NCBI RefSeq assembly: GCF_000304475.1
Contig: NC_018947.1
Coordinates: 1-64,000, forward strand
Length of the DNA stretch: 64,000 bases
Reading direction: 5' to 3'
Origin: Kazachstania africana CBS 2517
Taxonomy: Eukaryota > Ascomycota > Saccharomycetes > Saccharomycetales > Saccharomycetaceae
How positions within the stretch are numbered: position 1 is the first letter of the stretch; each line of letters opens with the position of its first letter. The position numbers and the translations under genes were made by a program. A model generated the notes under the pieces. It was not told the DNA's origin and searched no databases. It worked only from the letters and a program-made list of their open reading frames with translations. This document shows positions 40,194 to 50,719 of the stretch, in pieces.

Positions 40194-41246
40194 ATGGTTA
40201 CCACGGCAAAGAACGACAAACCTCCAAAGCTAAGCCTAAAAGAAAAAGAAAAGGAAAAGAGCACAACTTCAAGCTCTGAATCATCATCCTCATCATCCTC
40301 ATCATCCTCATCATCATCTTCTTCAACATCAAGCTCCAGTGGTGAAAGTAGCAGCAGCTCAGACTCCAGCTCCTCCTCTTCATCAAGCTCATCATCTGAC
40401 AGCGAGTCGTCTTCTTCCTCATCAAGCTCATCATCTGACAGCGAGTCGTCTTCTTCCTCATCAAGCTCATCATCTGATAGCGAGTCGTCTTCTTCCTCAT
40501 CGAGCTCTTCATCTGACAGTGACTCCTCCTCATCAAGCTCTTCATCAAGCTCATCATCTGAAAGCGATTCTTCGTCATCTTCCGACAGTGAATCCTCTTC
40601 TTCTTCGTCAAGCTCGTCATCTGACAATGAGTCTTCTTCGTCATCGAGCTCGTCATCTGACAGTAATTCATCATCTGATAGCGACTCTTCATCATCGTCT
40701 GATAGCGACTCTTCATCATCATCTGATAGCGACTCTTCATCATCATCTGATAGCGATTCCTCTTCTTCGTCTGATAGCGACTCTTCCTCTTCATCTGACA
40801 GTGATTCTTCCTCTTCATCATCATCATCATCAAGCTCTTCGTCTGACAGCGAAGAAACAAGTGACAAAAAGAGAAATAGAGAAGAAATAAAAAAAGTAAG
40901 TGACGACAGCTCAAGCAATAGCACACCTGAAAGTTCAGTAGAAACAACTCCAGAACCAGAACAAAAAAGACAGAAATTAAATATATCAGCTGGTGTCGAC
41001 GAGATTAAAGATGGTCAAAGGAAGCACTTTTCAAGAGTTGAGAGAGAAAAGATTTCTTTCGAAGCATGGGAATTAACTGATAACACTTATAAGGGTGCTG
41101 CTGGTACTTGGGGTGAAATGGCTAACGAAAAATTAGGTAGAGTAAGAGGTAAAGACTTTACAAAGAACAAAAACAAAATGAAAAGAGGGTCCTATAGAGG
41201 CGGTTCAATTACGTTAGCCAGTGGCTCTTATAAATTTACCGATTGA
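40194..41246 (+). CDS. SRP40: Nucleolar serine-rich protein Srp40 (Nopp140-like)
   Basis: The 350-aa product has a short basic start, then a Ser/Asp tract from about residue 24 to 222 made of runs of serine broken by SDS and SES, the usual CK2 target pattern. A Lys-rich link follows. The last 70 residues are the conserved SRP40/Nopp140 C-terminal domain (HFSRVEREKISFEAWELTDN, then GAAGTWGEMANEKL and GKDFTKNKNKMKRGSYRGG). The family chaperones snoRNPs between nucleolus and Cajal-like bodies. It is a little shorter than S. cerevisiae Srp40 (406 aa), a difference that falls in the repeat. Position next to SRL3 matches YKR092C. Confidence 0.95.
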   Translation: MVTTAKNDKPPKLSLKEKEKEKSTTSSSESSSSSSSSSSSSSSSTSSSSGESSSSSDSSSSSSSSSSSDSESSSSSSSSSSDSESSSSSSSSSSDSESSSSSSSSSSDSDSSSSSSSSSSSSESDSSSSSDSESSSSSSSSSSDNESSSSSSSSSDSNSSSDSDSSSSSDSDSSSSSDSDSSSSSDSDSSSSSDSDSSSSSDSDSSSSSSSSSSSSSDSEETSDKKRNREEIKKVSDDSSSNSTPESSVETTPEPEQKRQKLNISAGVDEIKDGQRKHFSRVEREKISFEAWELTDNTYKGAAGTWGEMANEKLGRVRGKDFTKNKNKMKRGSYRGGSITLASGSYKFTD

Positions 41247-41558
41247 TAAAACTCTTTTTAGTACATATTTAGCAAAATAACAACTTGTTTTTCATATAAC
41301 TATATCATTTAAAAGCCTATTGTATTTATTGACATATCCTGTGGGTTAATTCTCCCAAAATGAGGATGTATATGCAGAGTATACACTAGATAAATACAAA
41401 ATTATATGGGCGTTTCTATTTCATCCAATAACAAACAAAGTCACAGATGGATTTAAAGACGAGATCTTCGAAGGTGTGAGGACGTGTATGGTCTATCTTA
41501 ACTCAGTAATGATAGTATGTTGGCTCTGGCAGAATATGAAAATTATGGCCACATAACT
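41247..41558. other. SRP40-SRL3 convergent intergenic region
   Basis: These 312 bases between two convergent stops are AT-rich 3' flanks. I see nothing else. Confidence 0.6.
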
Positions 41559-42308
41559 TTATTCGCCCAGACCATAATTGCTACTATTTTTTGCTGCAGT
41601 ACCTTTTGTGTTGCATGCTAGATAGCGTTTTGTATTTAAAATAGATTCACGATCAGAGGCCATTGAAATTCTTGAGCTAGGATAAATCTGGACTTTACGC
41701 CGACGTTTGTCAGGATTTGCCGCGACAGCTTTTGATTTTAATGCAGTTCGAGACGCGCTATGTTCCGCAATAGTATGCATATTATCGCCTATGAAACTTG
41801 AGCTGTGTTTACTGGTTCTTGAGTACTCCAAATTGGAAGAGGTTTCATCATTTGAATCATCCTGTAGTAAAACCAGTAGATGATTCAATCTAGTTTTCAG
41901 ATCTGTAGAAATTTCACGAATAGGTTTTTTAGGTTCTCTGCCAACTGTTGGGCTACATAACGAATATGTTGATACTGGTATGGGTGATAAAAATGAAGAA
42001 GCCTGGTTCAATTCTGGAGTCACAGGGCATATGTCTGGCATGACCGCTGTCCTTACTTTTTTATCTCCAACATAAGCCTCACTATGCGTCAAATGCTCTA
42101 TAAAACTTCTATCGCAGTCATCACTGGAATAATCTTGAAGAAAAACCGTCTCATTAACCCCTTTACCCCGAGGATCAGCCATCTTGCTCTGAGATTGTTC
42201 ACATCCAGACCCTCTCCTCTCGTTTGCGGATGCACCCATTATAATAAAATCGTCATGGATCTTAGATTGTCTACTATTAGGTTCATTCAATGGTTCGTCG
42301 ACGAACAT
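41559..42308 (-). CDS. SRL3: Srl3/Whi5-type G1/S transcriptional regulator
   Basis: The 249-aa product is low-complexity and Ser-rich, with one conserved short segment at about residues 134-155 (STDLKTRLNHLLVLLQDDSN) that fits the GTB motif by which Whi5, Srl3 and related proteins bind SBF/MBF. Several SP/TP sites are present, as expected for Cdk targets. S. cerevisiae Srl3 is 246 aa and sits between SRP40 and PXL1, as here. WHI5 is its duplicate, so the Whi5 role (repressor of Start) may be carried by this gene or by another copy elsewhere. Confidence 0.8.
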   Translation of the reverse strand: MFVDEPLNEPNSRQSKIHDDFIIMGASANERRGSGCEQSQSKMADPRGKGVNETVFLQDYSSDDCDRSFIEHLTHSEAYVGDKKVRTAVMPDICPVTPELNQASSFLSPIPVSTYSLCSPTVGREPKKPIREISTDLKTRLNHLLVLLQDDSNDETSSNLEYSRTSKHSSSFIGDNMHTIAEHSASRTALKSKAVAANPDKRRRKVQIYPSSRISMASDRESILNTKRYLACNTKGTAAKNSSNYGLGE

Positions 42309-42732
42309 AGCACTCGTTACCTCCCCGTTAGATGATCTATATGGTAAATATGTACCAAGTTACTCTTTATTCTTCTGAAACGGCCAAGCACAAATAGGGG
42401 GACACAACTTATCTCCAATCCCGCTATGCTAAGAGAAAAGTCACAATTTCTGAAGTAACTGCTCTAATTGACACAGTATGCTTTGCTGAAGGCGAAACTC
42501 TGCTTTCGAGTGTTTCACATGTTTATATATATGTATATATATACCTTTTCAAGAATAATTTGAAAAGCGTAAAAAAATATTGTACGTGCTTAAATTTCTG
42601 AAAACCTAAAAAGTTTCATAAATGAACATATGCCTTGCTTATTACAACTTTATATACTAGGATCTATCCTGTATATACTAATGTCTCTTAATTGTCTTTT
42701 CCATTTAATGCCAATCCAATGCAACATACGCA
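42309..42732. other. SRL3 upstream region / PXL1 3' flank
   Basis: The 424 bases hold a TA-rich stretch (about 42520-42545) resembling alternating TATATA, perhaps serving as the SRL3 TATA region. No other element is recognised. Confidence 0.45.
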
Positions 42733-44610
42733 CTAATAACTCATTCCGAAACTGATCAATCTCGTCCTTCTTCTGGAAATGGTATTATTAGTTTCTTTTT
42801 TACTTTCTTCATCGGTAGAGACACTTAGACCCGTTTTCAATAATGATTCGATGTCATGATTGCTGCATAAAGCGATCTCGCCATTAAAGATAAAGTAATC
42901 ATTCGTAATTGGCTTTCTGCAGCGGAAACATGTCAAACAATTGACGTGAAATCTTTCATGGTTATCATTTTCCAAACATTCTCCCTCGATAAACTTGGAA
43001 CATATACCGCAAATGCTATTATTTTCTTCATGGTAGTGTTGCTGACAGTATGGCTTATCGTCTAGTATGTAGCATGGTGTCGCCTTATTGAATTTTGTGC
43101 GACATTTAATGCAACGGAAACAATCACGATGCCATTGTCCCGATAGTTCACCTGCCTTCTTAGAGAAAAGTCTTCTACCGGTTACTTCAAGACCACATAA
43201 TCTGCATGGGCCTTCACCAGGTGGATACTTCTCTGTGCGTTCTTGTTTTTCTTGCACTATTTCACTTTCCTTCAGTTGTGAAAGTTCTTGATTTTCTTTA
43301 GTCGAAGCATTTAATGAATTTTCATCGGGAACCTCTTGATGAGGCTTAAGAGTTGGATATAATTCTGGCAAGTTCTCTTGATTTGCCGTGGCAAAATCAC
43401 TGGCGCTAGACGGAATATCTTTAAACTTATACATTATTGGTGTGCTATCACTTGCTGCTGATACAAAAGATTCAATATGGCCGGGATGATTAATGACTTG
43501 GGGAATTGTTTTGCTACCACTCCAATTCGTGGAGGGATATCCTGATAAGTATGCACTTGATTTCTTGAAATGATGATTATCTACGGATGATGGTTGTAGA
43601 TTTGCATGTGACGATGCATTGTTGCCACTTCCATACTGATCATCCATAGAAGTGTGTTGAGGTGTGGTATTTGGGACTGTCAGTTTCTCGTTCCTTGTGA
43701 GCGAAACATCATCTAATTGAGCAATAAGCTGCTCTAAATGGAAGTTGGTAGAGGTCTCGTTACCCTCTTGCTTTTCCACTTGAAATAAGGTACTGTTCTT
43801 TGCGCTTCTCTCCATTCTGGGTTCCATAGGGGACACACCATACGCATCTGTTCGTGCTGTTCCTTCATTCGCGTCATTACGTACTGGAAGTGCTAAAGGT
43901 AATACATCTGCAACTGGATTGTTTCCTACTGGAATATGCGTCGTTTGTTCTAATGGTGCAATTGCTTCGGAAGGCGCCAATCCTATCTGTAGTCTAGGAT
44001 CTGCCTCAAAATTCAGACTTTCAATGGTTGATGTGTACCTTTCATGTGGTTCATCATGATTACTGTATTGCTCGTTTAGATCCGTATCTGATTGTGTTAG
44101 CATTTGGAAACTCTTCTCAATTGGATGCAGACCTTCACTATAATTGTAATTCTGTGCCTTTTCGAAATCAAAAGAATCGCTGTCTTGATTTAAGCCTAGT
44201 GGTTCATTGACTAGAGATGGATTGGGACTCTCATTACGATAATGGTAAAGCTCTTCAGTATGAGTACTACGAAAGTCTTCGCGAAGATGGGACAAATTCG
44301 AAGGGGCAGTGATCTTCACTCGAGGAGGTTGATGTAGCATATGCTCTGGCGTACTGTTAGAACCTTGCTGAGCCGGGGAATGATCGGTCGATACGTGCGA
44401 TTGCGTAGATATGAAGGTGGAACTAGGATTCTGACCATCGTAACTCATCGCGGCCAAGCCCTGGCCAGTAACTTGTCTGCTGGCGGATCCCTGAGAATCA
44501 GTAGCACCTGCACTCACGTTCACTTCAAAACCTGCCCTCTCCAAGGCCGTTCTATAACGGACCTTTGGATTTATCTTTGGAAATGGCGAGTCATATATAT
44601 TATTCAACAT
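42733..44610 (-). CDS. PXL1: LIM-domain (paxillin-like) protein Pxl1
   Basis: The 625-aa product is disordered for its first 465 residues, then has two LIM zinc-binding domains at about residues 469-581. The ligands are visible in CRLCG, WHRDCFRCIKC, YCQQHY, CGICSKF, FHVNCLTCFRCRK and LCSNHD. S. cerevisiae Pxl1 (706 aa) localises to sites of polarised growth and acts with Rho1/Cdc42 signalling. Position between SRL3 and TGL4 matches YKR090W. The start is the ATG at 44610. Confidence 0.93.
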   Translation of the reverse strand: MLNNIYDSPFPKINPKVRYRTALERAGFEVNVSAGATDSQGSASRQVTGQGLAAMSYDGQNPSSTFISTQSHVSTDHSPAQQGSNSTPEHMLHQPPRVKITAPSNLSHLREDFRSTHTEELYHYRNESPNPSLVNEPLGLNQDSDSFDFEKAQNYNYSEGLHPIEKSFQMLTQSDTDLNEQYSNHDEPHERYTSTIESLNFEADPRLQIGLAPSEAIAPLEQTTHIPVGNNPVADVLPLALPVRNDANEGTARTDAYGVSPMEPRMERSAKNSTLFQVEKQEGNETSTNFHLEQLIAQLDDVSLTRNEKLTVPNTTPQHTSMDDQYGSGNNASSHANLQPSSVDNHHFKKSSAYLSGYPSTNWSGSKTIPQVINHPGHIESFVSAASDSTPIMYKFKDIPSSASDFATANQENLPELYPTLKPHQEVPDENSLNASTKENQELSQLKESEIVQEKQERTEKYPPGEGPCRLCGLEVTGRRLFSKKAGELSGQWHRDCFRCIKCRTKFNKATPCYILDDKPYCQQHYHEENNSICGICSKFIEGECLENDNHERFHVNCLTCFRCRKPITNDYFIFNGEIALCSNHDIESLLKTGLSVSTDEESKKETNNTISRRRTRLISFGMSY

Positions 44611-45186
44611 TTTGTATCTGGAGACAAGCAGAGCTAATCGTTACAAAAACAACACCAACAGCTTGGATATATTACGCCCACGTGAAATCAGCGTCTTCAG
44701 TCCAGACAACCTACGTTATGATAGTAAATGTCTAAAGAATTACACGCGTTAAATCAAAGTCTTCGAGATCTCGTTATTCCAAACCTCCACGCGTTCTTTT
44801 CCAACCCCGCTAACGCAAAGAACCAAGCCCTAACTTCGCATTACAGTGCAGAAATTGGAAATTAGGCGCAGTGATGACCCCATTCACACGGAGAGACAAA
44901 TTAGGGCTTCGCTTTCGATGCCACGGTTCATGGCGAAGAGCATTTCATTTCCTTTTTGAAGTCATTAAATTCTATTGACCAATGAATCAGTGAAGCAGCT
45001 GTATAAGGACGATATCAAGTGGTAAGAGATATTGTTTACCGTCTTTTGAGTGCTAAAAAAATAGCTATAGAGATAATATTATTTTTTTGAAACCTTCTTG
45101 AATCGATTTTTTTGGTTTTTTAAACAGGATTTGAATAGTTCATAACTGCCCTTAAGTATAATAACCGTATATTTGAAGGATTAACT
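44611..45186. other. Divergent PXL1-TGL4 promoter region
   Basis: The region is 576 bases long between two starts. Two ACGCGT boxes stand out and are listed separately. T-rich and A-rich tracts near 45060-45125 lie just upstream of TGL4. Confidence 0.5.
44744..44794. promoter_or_regulatory. Pair of MCB boxes between PXL1 and TGL4
   Basis: Perfect ACGCGT sites occur at 44744-44749 and 44789-44794, 45 bases apart. MBF (Mbp1-Swi6) reads such palindromes to give late-G1 expression. They are 134-184 bases upstream of PXL1 and about 390-440 bases upstream of TGL4, so PXL1 is the closer target. Two copies in AT-rich DNA are unlikely by chance. Confidence 0.6.
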
Positions 45187-48054
45187 ATGGTAAAACATCT
45201 TTCAACTACTATGGCACTTCAAAGAAGAGCATATCCTGTCACACAACACCTGATAGAGAAGTACTATGAGTACGTTCTAGGACTTGGGTCCAAAAATGGT
45301 TCGACCCATTATCATCACAATAATAGTAATTTAAACAGTATCTTACGACGCAGAGGGCCTGATGTACAGGACCCAGACAGCGATAAGAAAGAGTCAACAA
45401 CTGAAGATCCGGATTCAAAAGACAATGAAGATGATGCTGTGAACTGTGAAGCACAGGAAGAAGTGGGTTCTTGTTTGACTAGGTTAAAAAATTATTTTTA
45501 TGGGATATTTATAGGAGACTACGAAAAGGATCTCCTAATTGAAAAACTCAAGGTGCAAAAGCAACACGCAATGTCATATGAAGAATGGAGTACCACTGGT
45601 CTTAGGTTGGATGAGTTAACTAACACAAATAAATGGAAACAGAAAAATGACTCAACCTTATACGATTACAAATTAATCGAAGAAGTTACTCGTAAGTTGA
45701 GGAAGGCAAGACTGGACCAAGATTACTCTCAGTTATTATACCTAATAAGAACTAACTGGGTTAGAAATCTGGGAAATATTGGAAATGTAAATCTATACCG
45801 CCACTCCCACGTCGGTACAAAGACTTTAATCGATCAGTACATGAAGGAATCTAAGAAAAGCCTAGAAGCTCTCGTTCATTCCGATCTAGATGAAAATTAT
45901 TTGATAGGAATATTGCAACAGACAAGAAGAAATATTGGTAGGACCGCCTTAGTTTTGAGTGGAGGGGGTACCTTTGGTCTATTTCACATCGGTGTTCTTG
46001 TAACACTATTTGAACTGGACTTACTACCCCGTGTCATTAGCGGCAGTAGTGCAGGCGCTATTGTTGCAAGCATATTGACAGTTCATTACAAAGATGAAAT
46101 CCCCAATCTTTTAGAACATGTATTGGATACCGATTTCAACATCTTCAAAGATGATAAGAAAAAAAGTGAAAGTGAAAATTTCCTCATTAAAATTTCAAGA
46201 TTTTTTAAGAATGGTACCTGGTTTGATAATAAACATTTAATGAGTACAATGATTGAATTTTTAGGTGACCTAACTTTTAGAGAGGCCTACAATAGAACTG
46301 GGAAAATCTTAAATATTACCGTATCCCCAGCTTCACTATTTGAACAGCCCAGATTACTAAATAATTTAACTGCCCCGAATGTTTTGATTTGGTCTGCCGT
46401 TTGTGCATCATGTTCCTTACCTGGAATCTTTCCCTCCACACCATTATATGAAAAGGACCTGAAAACAGGGGAAACGAGAGAATGGTCTGGAAGTAGCTCT
46501 GTAAAATTCGTGGATGGTTCTGTGGATAATGATTTACCAATTTCAAGACTTTCTGAAATGTTCAATATTGACCATATCATAGCATGCCAAGTAAACATAC
46601 ACGTCTATCCATTTTTAAAACTTTCTCTATCTTGTGTCGGTGGTGAAATTGAGGATGAATTTAGTGCGAGATTGAGGCAAAATCTAACCAAAGTTTATAA
46701 CTTCATGGCTAATGAAGTTATACATGCTTTGGAGATAGGAAGTGAGTTAGGGATCGCTAAAAACACGTTAACAAAATTGAGATCTGTCCTTTCACAACAG
46801 TACTCCGGAGATGTCACAATATTACCTGAAATGAAAACGCTTCTCAGAGTAAACGAACTTCTTACCAATCCGACAAAAGAATTTCTCCTAAGGGAAATTA
46901 CCAATGGGGCTCGTGCTACATGGCCCAAAGTCTCAATCATTCAAAATCACTGTGGTCAGGAATTTGCTCTTGACAAAGCCATTTCATATTTGAAGGGTAA
47001 AATGATTGTATCATCCTCTATCAAGAACCCCTTGCAATTTAGTGATACATCTGTTGGCTTAATCAAGTCACCATCAATAAATGGTAACGGTCATAGTCGG
47101 AGCGCTTTGATACCGATAGCAGGTAAAAAGAGGCATAAAAGTGCTCTGAACGATGCTAATGTCCTGGATGATGATAACATATTAGATTCTGATGCTACAA
47201 GCTCCTTATCGCTATTAAGAGAGAACGCAAGAATCTATAGGCGTTCCACTAGTGGTAGATTGAATTTTGCTCCAAATTCAATGGCGACAAAACCTCATCG
47301 TAGGAAATCGGATACCGGTACCCGTGTAAAACACCATATACATCACTACAACAATGGCCATGGCAAACAAATGTCGTTTTCAGTATCATCTCCTGGATCA
47401 CGTATTTCAAGACAAACAAGTAGACATAACGAGTTTAGCGTTTCTTCTCACAAGAGAGCCAGTTCAGGACATATTTACCCACCGTTTGAAGCACGTTCAT
47501 TAACCTTACCTGATGCCAGAAAATTATCGCGCACTATAGAACCACCAAATACAGTCATATATAACGACGCAGCATCATTTGTATCAAGACCAACTTCAGG
47601 CAGATTGGAATTCAGACTGAGCCCCGAAGATGAATGGAGATTAAAAGATACAAAAAAGACAAAAAAGAGGACACCTATCACTGATGATCACAATATCTTT
47701 GCTACCGAGTCAGACAACGAAGATATGCCAGTAGTAAGGTCTATTATACAAAGCAGGGAAAGTGCTTTAAAAAGCAAAATGGAGACTGACACGGGAGAAG
47801 GAGAGGAGGAAGAAGAGCAATTGACGGACACCGAAAGAAATAGTGCTGAGACAAGTTACGAACAAGATTTTCCTTATCCATTTCAAGAAGATTACCAACA
47901 GCGTCCTCTGAGTGAAACCAGTTCCTCAAGTAAAAAGAGCAAGAAGTTTACCAGATTCGAATTGCTGGAAGATAACAGTGGCGAAATTTCTCCCAAAACA
48001 AAAGCACAAAACAAAAGTACTACGCCGTCTTCTCTGGGAACTCCCTTGCATTGA
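45187..48054 (+). CDS. TGL4: Patatin-type triacylglycerol lipase Tgl4/Tgl5
   Basis: The 955-aa product hydrolyses triacylglycerol at lipid droplets; S. cerevisiae Tgl4 (910 aa) is activated by Cdk1 at the G1/S transition. The patatin domain shows the oxyanion loop GGGTFG at about residue 259, the nucleophile elbow GSSAGA at about 286 and the catalytic DG (VDGSVDNDLP) at about 443. The N-terminal 210 residues carry the DUF3336-type region. The C-terminal 350 residues are disordered, Ser-rich and charged. Position between PXL1 and TVP38 matches TGL4 (YKR089C); TGL5 is its duplicate. Confidence 0.94.
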   Translation: MVKHLSTTMALQRRAYPVTQHLIEKYYEYVLGLGSKNGSTHYHHNNSNLNSILRRRGPDVQDPDSDKKESTTEDPDSKDNEDDAVNCEAQEEVGSCLTRLKNYFYGIFIGDYEKDLLIEKLKVQKQHAMSYEEWSTTGLRLDELTNTNKWKQKNDSTLYDYKLIEEVTRKLRKARLDQDYSQLLYLIRTNWVRNLGNIGNVNLYRHSHVGTKTLIDQYMKESKKSLEALVHSDLDENYLIGILQQTRRNIGRTALVLSGGGTFGLFHIGVLVTLFELDLLPRVISGSSAGAIVASILTVHYKDEIPNLLEHVLDTDFNIFKDDKKKSESENFLIKISRFFKNGTWFDNKHLMSTMIEFLGDLTFREAYNRTGKILNITVSPASLFEQPRLLNNLTAPNVLIWSAVCASCSLPGIFPSTPLYEKDLKTGETREWSGSSSVKFVDGSVDNDLPISRLSEMFNIDHIIACQVNIHVYPFLKLSLSCVGGEIEDEFSARLRQNLTKVYNFMANEVIHALEIGSELGIAKNTLTKLRSVLSQQYSGDVTILPEMKTLLRVNELLTNPTKEFLLREITNGARATWPKVSIIQNHCGQEFALDKAISYLKGKMIVSSSIKNPLQFSDTSVGLIKSPSINGNGHSRSALIPIAGKKRHKSALNDANVLDDDNILDSDATSSLSLLRENARIYRRSTSGRLNFAPNSMATKPHRRKSDTGTRVKHHIHHYNNGHGKQMSFSVSSPGSRISRQTSRHNEFSVSSHKRASSGHIYPPFEARSLTLPDARKLSRTIEPPNTVIYNDAASFVSRPTSGRLEFRLSPEDEWRLKDTKKTKKRTPITDDHNIFATESDNEDMPVVRSIIQSRESALKSKMETDTGEGEEEEEQLTDTERNSAETSYEQDFPYPFQEDYQQRPLSETSSSSKKSKKFTRFELLEDNSGEISPKTKAQNKSTTPSSLGTPLH

Positions 48055-48417
48055 ACAAACTTGAAAAAAACTGTTAATGAACGAATTCAAGCACCTTTTA
48101 CGTACAAATATATATATATATTCTTTTTTGTTTTCCAAATATCAAATTCTGTGAGAAACATCTTGTAACGTTTTGATTAAACTCTTTGCTGTGTGTCTTC
48201 TTGTTGAAGATCTTCAATTTTGCACTGTAAGGTGAAAGCCGAGGAATAGAACCCCGGCAGAATTACAAAGCAACAGTTATTGGCAGGTGTAGCAGGCTGT
48301 ATTTGAAGACATCTTATTAGCAGCGTCTTGTCTACACTAGTTGGAGTACTGTACTAGGGACATTTTACATAATACTTCCGTCAATTTGCGATTGTTTCAA
48401 ATAAAACCCAGAGAAAG
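48055..48417. other. TGL4-TVP38 intergenic region
   Basis: The 363 bases hold the TGL4 3' flank, with a TATATATA-rich stretch near 48110-48120, and the TVP38 promoter. No specific element or RNA gene is recognised. Confidence 0.5.
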
Positions 48418-49413
48418 ATGTCGAATGAAACCATGCAAGAGTTAGAATTTAACGATACTGATAATGGACCATTTCCAGAAAATGATGATGATGAATTTGA
48501 CTCTTACTTTCAAAATATGGATGGAGATTTAACTTTTAATGATATGAATGATGTTTCGGAGGATAACAATTTTCTAGATATGTACAATTTAACCCCCAGA
48601 CAACGTGTATCCTACAAGGTAAAGAAAACTTTCTTCGATTTGACCAACTATTTTTATGCACTGCCTACATGGCAACGTGTTGCACTTTGTATATTTGGAA
48701 CAATTGCCTTCATAGTAGGTATATTGTTCTTGATATTTCACAATGCTATCCTGGAAAAGATTGTTGACACATCAAATGATTTACAAGCCAAGAAATCCAC
48801 GCCACCCATCCTGATGTTGCTGCTTTTCATGGTTTCCTTCCCACCATTGATAGGATATTCATTTTTATCCACTAGTACTGGATTACTATATGGAGTTACT
48901 TTTAAAGGATGGATTATATTATCAATTAGCTCGGTCTGTGGTTCAATAGCATCTTTTGCTCTTTTCCAGAACTTGTTACACAAGAGAGCCGAGCAATTAG
49001 TTCATATAAACCAGAGATTCGAAGCATTGGCATCAATTCTACAAGAAAATAACAGTTACTTAATTCTAGCGCTAATCAGGCTTTGTCCCTTCCCTTATTC
49101 TTTGACAAATGGCGCTCTTGCCGGTATTCATGGTATTTCTGTTAGAAATTTCTCTCTGGCAAATCTGATCACCACTCCAAAACTGTTTGTTTATCTATTC
49201 ATTGGTTCTAGGATCAAGAATTTAGCTGAAACCGAGTCTACTGGGTCCAGAATGTTTGATTTGATCAGTATCGCGGTTGCTGTGGCAATTCTGGGCATAA
49301 CTGCCTCCTTATTGTATTATAAGACACAAAAAAGATATACAGAACTGCAGAATGGATCTCATCAAGCTGGCACTAACAATCCGATACAAATAGACGATTC
49401 CTTTGACATATAA
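48418..49413 (+). CDS. TVP38: Golgi membrane protein Tvp38 (VTT/DedA family)
   Basis: The 331-aa product has an acidic N-terminal tail (residues 1-65), then about five or six membrane segments between residues 80 and 300. The VTT-domain core is visible in FLSTSTGLLYG and in IRLCPFPYSLTNGALAGIHG. S. cerevisiae Tvp38 is 337 aa and found with late-Golgi Tvp proteins; related VTT proteins act as lipid scramblases, but activity is not shown for this one. The start is the ATG at 48418. Position next to OMA1 matches YKR088C. Confidence 0.93.
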   Translation: MSNETMQELEFNDTDNGPFPENDDDEFDSYFQNMDGDLTFNDMNDVSEDNNFLDMYNLTPRQRVSYKVKKTFFDLTNYFYALPTWQRVALCIFGTIAFIVGILFLIFHNAILEKIVDTSNDLQAKKSTPPILMLLLFMVSFPPLIGYSFLSTSTGLLYGVTFKGWIILSISSVCGSIASFALFQNLLHKRAEQLVHINQRFEALASILQENNSYLILALIRLCPFPYSLTNGALAGIHGISVRNFSLANLITTPKLFVYLFIGSRIKNLAETESTGSRMFDLISIAVAVAILGITASLLYYKTQKRYTELQNGSHQAGTNNPIQIDDSFDI

Positions 49414-49574
49414 ACTAAATAAACTGTTCATATAGTGACTGTTCGGTATATAAGTTTTAGACCATTGGATTTTTATTTTTTGCCAGGCACAAGAGATAAA
49501 CGTTAAAAATTTGTCAACCAAATCAAATAGGTTCATTGCATAGGAACAACTTCAATTAACACAACGATCTAAAC

Positions 49575-50678
49575 ATGCTCAAGCATCTTAAACGTGGGAT
49601 TACGACGGCTCAACGTCCTATTGTCCAGCTAAGTAAGTTTGGCTTCCAGAATCATTATTACAGCTCTAGTATTTCACCTTTTATTCTAAAAAATACGAGA
49701 TCATATTCTAATTACACCTACCAAAGATTCAATAACCAGCGTCAGAGATCATTTTACGACTATTTGAATGACCCCAAGTCAAGGAAATCATTGGCTTTGG
49801 TTTTAGGTGCAGCCTCTCTGTTCTACGTAACACATCTGGAAGAAGCTCCAGTAAGTGGACGAAAAAGATTCATCTTCATTCCACGTTCTCTAGAGATGAA
49901 AATTGGGAGTTATTCATACAATTCAATAATTCAGGAAACTGCAAATCAGATTTTGCCTCAAAATCATCCATTGACAAGGAAAATTCAGTCCATATTTGCA
50001 AAAATTGTAGATGCTGCCTACAAAGATCCAACTGTAGACAAATATGCCTTAGAAGGAATAAAGTGGAAAATTCATGTTGTTAACGACCCAAGGGCACCTC
50101 CTAACGCCTTTGTTCTACCTGGAGGGAAAGTTTTTGTATTCAGTAGTATGCTTAATATTTGCCAGAATGACGATGGAATTGCCACAGTTCTCTCTCATGA
50201 ATTTGCTCATCAATTAGCTAGGCACACATCAGAAAATTTATCTAAAGCTCCTGTCTATTCTTTAATTAGTCTACTGGTATATGCATTAACAGGTATACAA
50301 GGTATTAACGATTTTTTAACTGATGGATTACTAAGGATGCCAGCTTCTAGGCAGATGGAAACTGAAGCAGATTACATTGGCCTTATGATTATGGCGAGAG
50401 CATGTTTCAATCCCGACGAGAGTGTTAAGTTATGGGAGCGAATGTCAGCTTTTGAACAAAAAATAGCAAGAATGAGTGGTCAACTAAATTTTGAATTTTT
50501 AAGTACTCATCCTGCAAGCTTGAAGAGAATCAAAAACATGACTAAATGGCTACCAGAAGCCAATTCACTCTATGAACAGTCTGACTGTGGGCAATATGGC
50601 AAGTTTTATGAGAATTTCCAGAATGTCGTATTCGGGCCATCGTCCAGTGAGGAATTATACCTATCCTCTTACAGGTAA
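49575..50678 (+). CDS. OMA1: Mitochondrial inner-membrane metalloendopeptidase Oma1
   Basis: The 367-aa product is an M48 zinc protease that works in inner-membrane quality control. The HEFAH motif is at about residues 208-212 and a third ligand region lies in METEADYIGL at about 261-270. The first 50 residues are basic and Ser/Tyr-rich, consistent with a mitochondrial presequence; a hydrophobic segment (LALVLGAASLFYV) follows at about 73-85. S. cerevisiae Oma1 is 345 aa. It is convergent with PRP16, only 41 bases away. Position matches YKR087C. Confidence 0.94.
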   Translation: MLKHLKRGITTAQRPIVQLSKFGFQNHYYSSSISPFILKNTRSYSNYTYQRFNNQRQRSFYDYLNDPKSRKSLALVLGAASLFYVTHLEEAPVSGRKRFIFIPRSLEMKIGSYSYNSIIQETANQILPQNHPLTRKIQSIFAKIVDAAYKDPTVDKYALEGIKWKIHVVNDPRAPPNAFVLPGGKVFVFSSMLNICQNDDGIATVLSHEFAHQLARHTSENLSKAPVYSLISLLVYALTGIQGINDFLTDGLLRMPASRQMETEADYIGLMIMARACFNPDESVKLWERMSAFEQKIARMSGQLNFEFLSTHPASLKRIKNMTKWLPEANSLYEQSDCGQYGKFYENFQNVVFGPSSSEELYLSSYR

Positions 50679-50719
50679 TATTACATAGCTTCGGGCGTTC
50701 TATAAAGTTTATATATTCA

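Noticed and set aside
40172..40947. Long minus-strand and alternative-frame ORFs across the SRP40 serine tract
   Set aside because: They are shadows of the TCx/GAx low-complexity repeat. The + strand frame alone carries the conserved SRP40/Nopp140 C-terminal domain.
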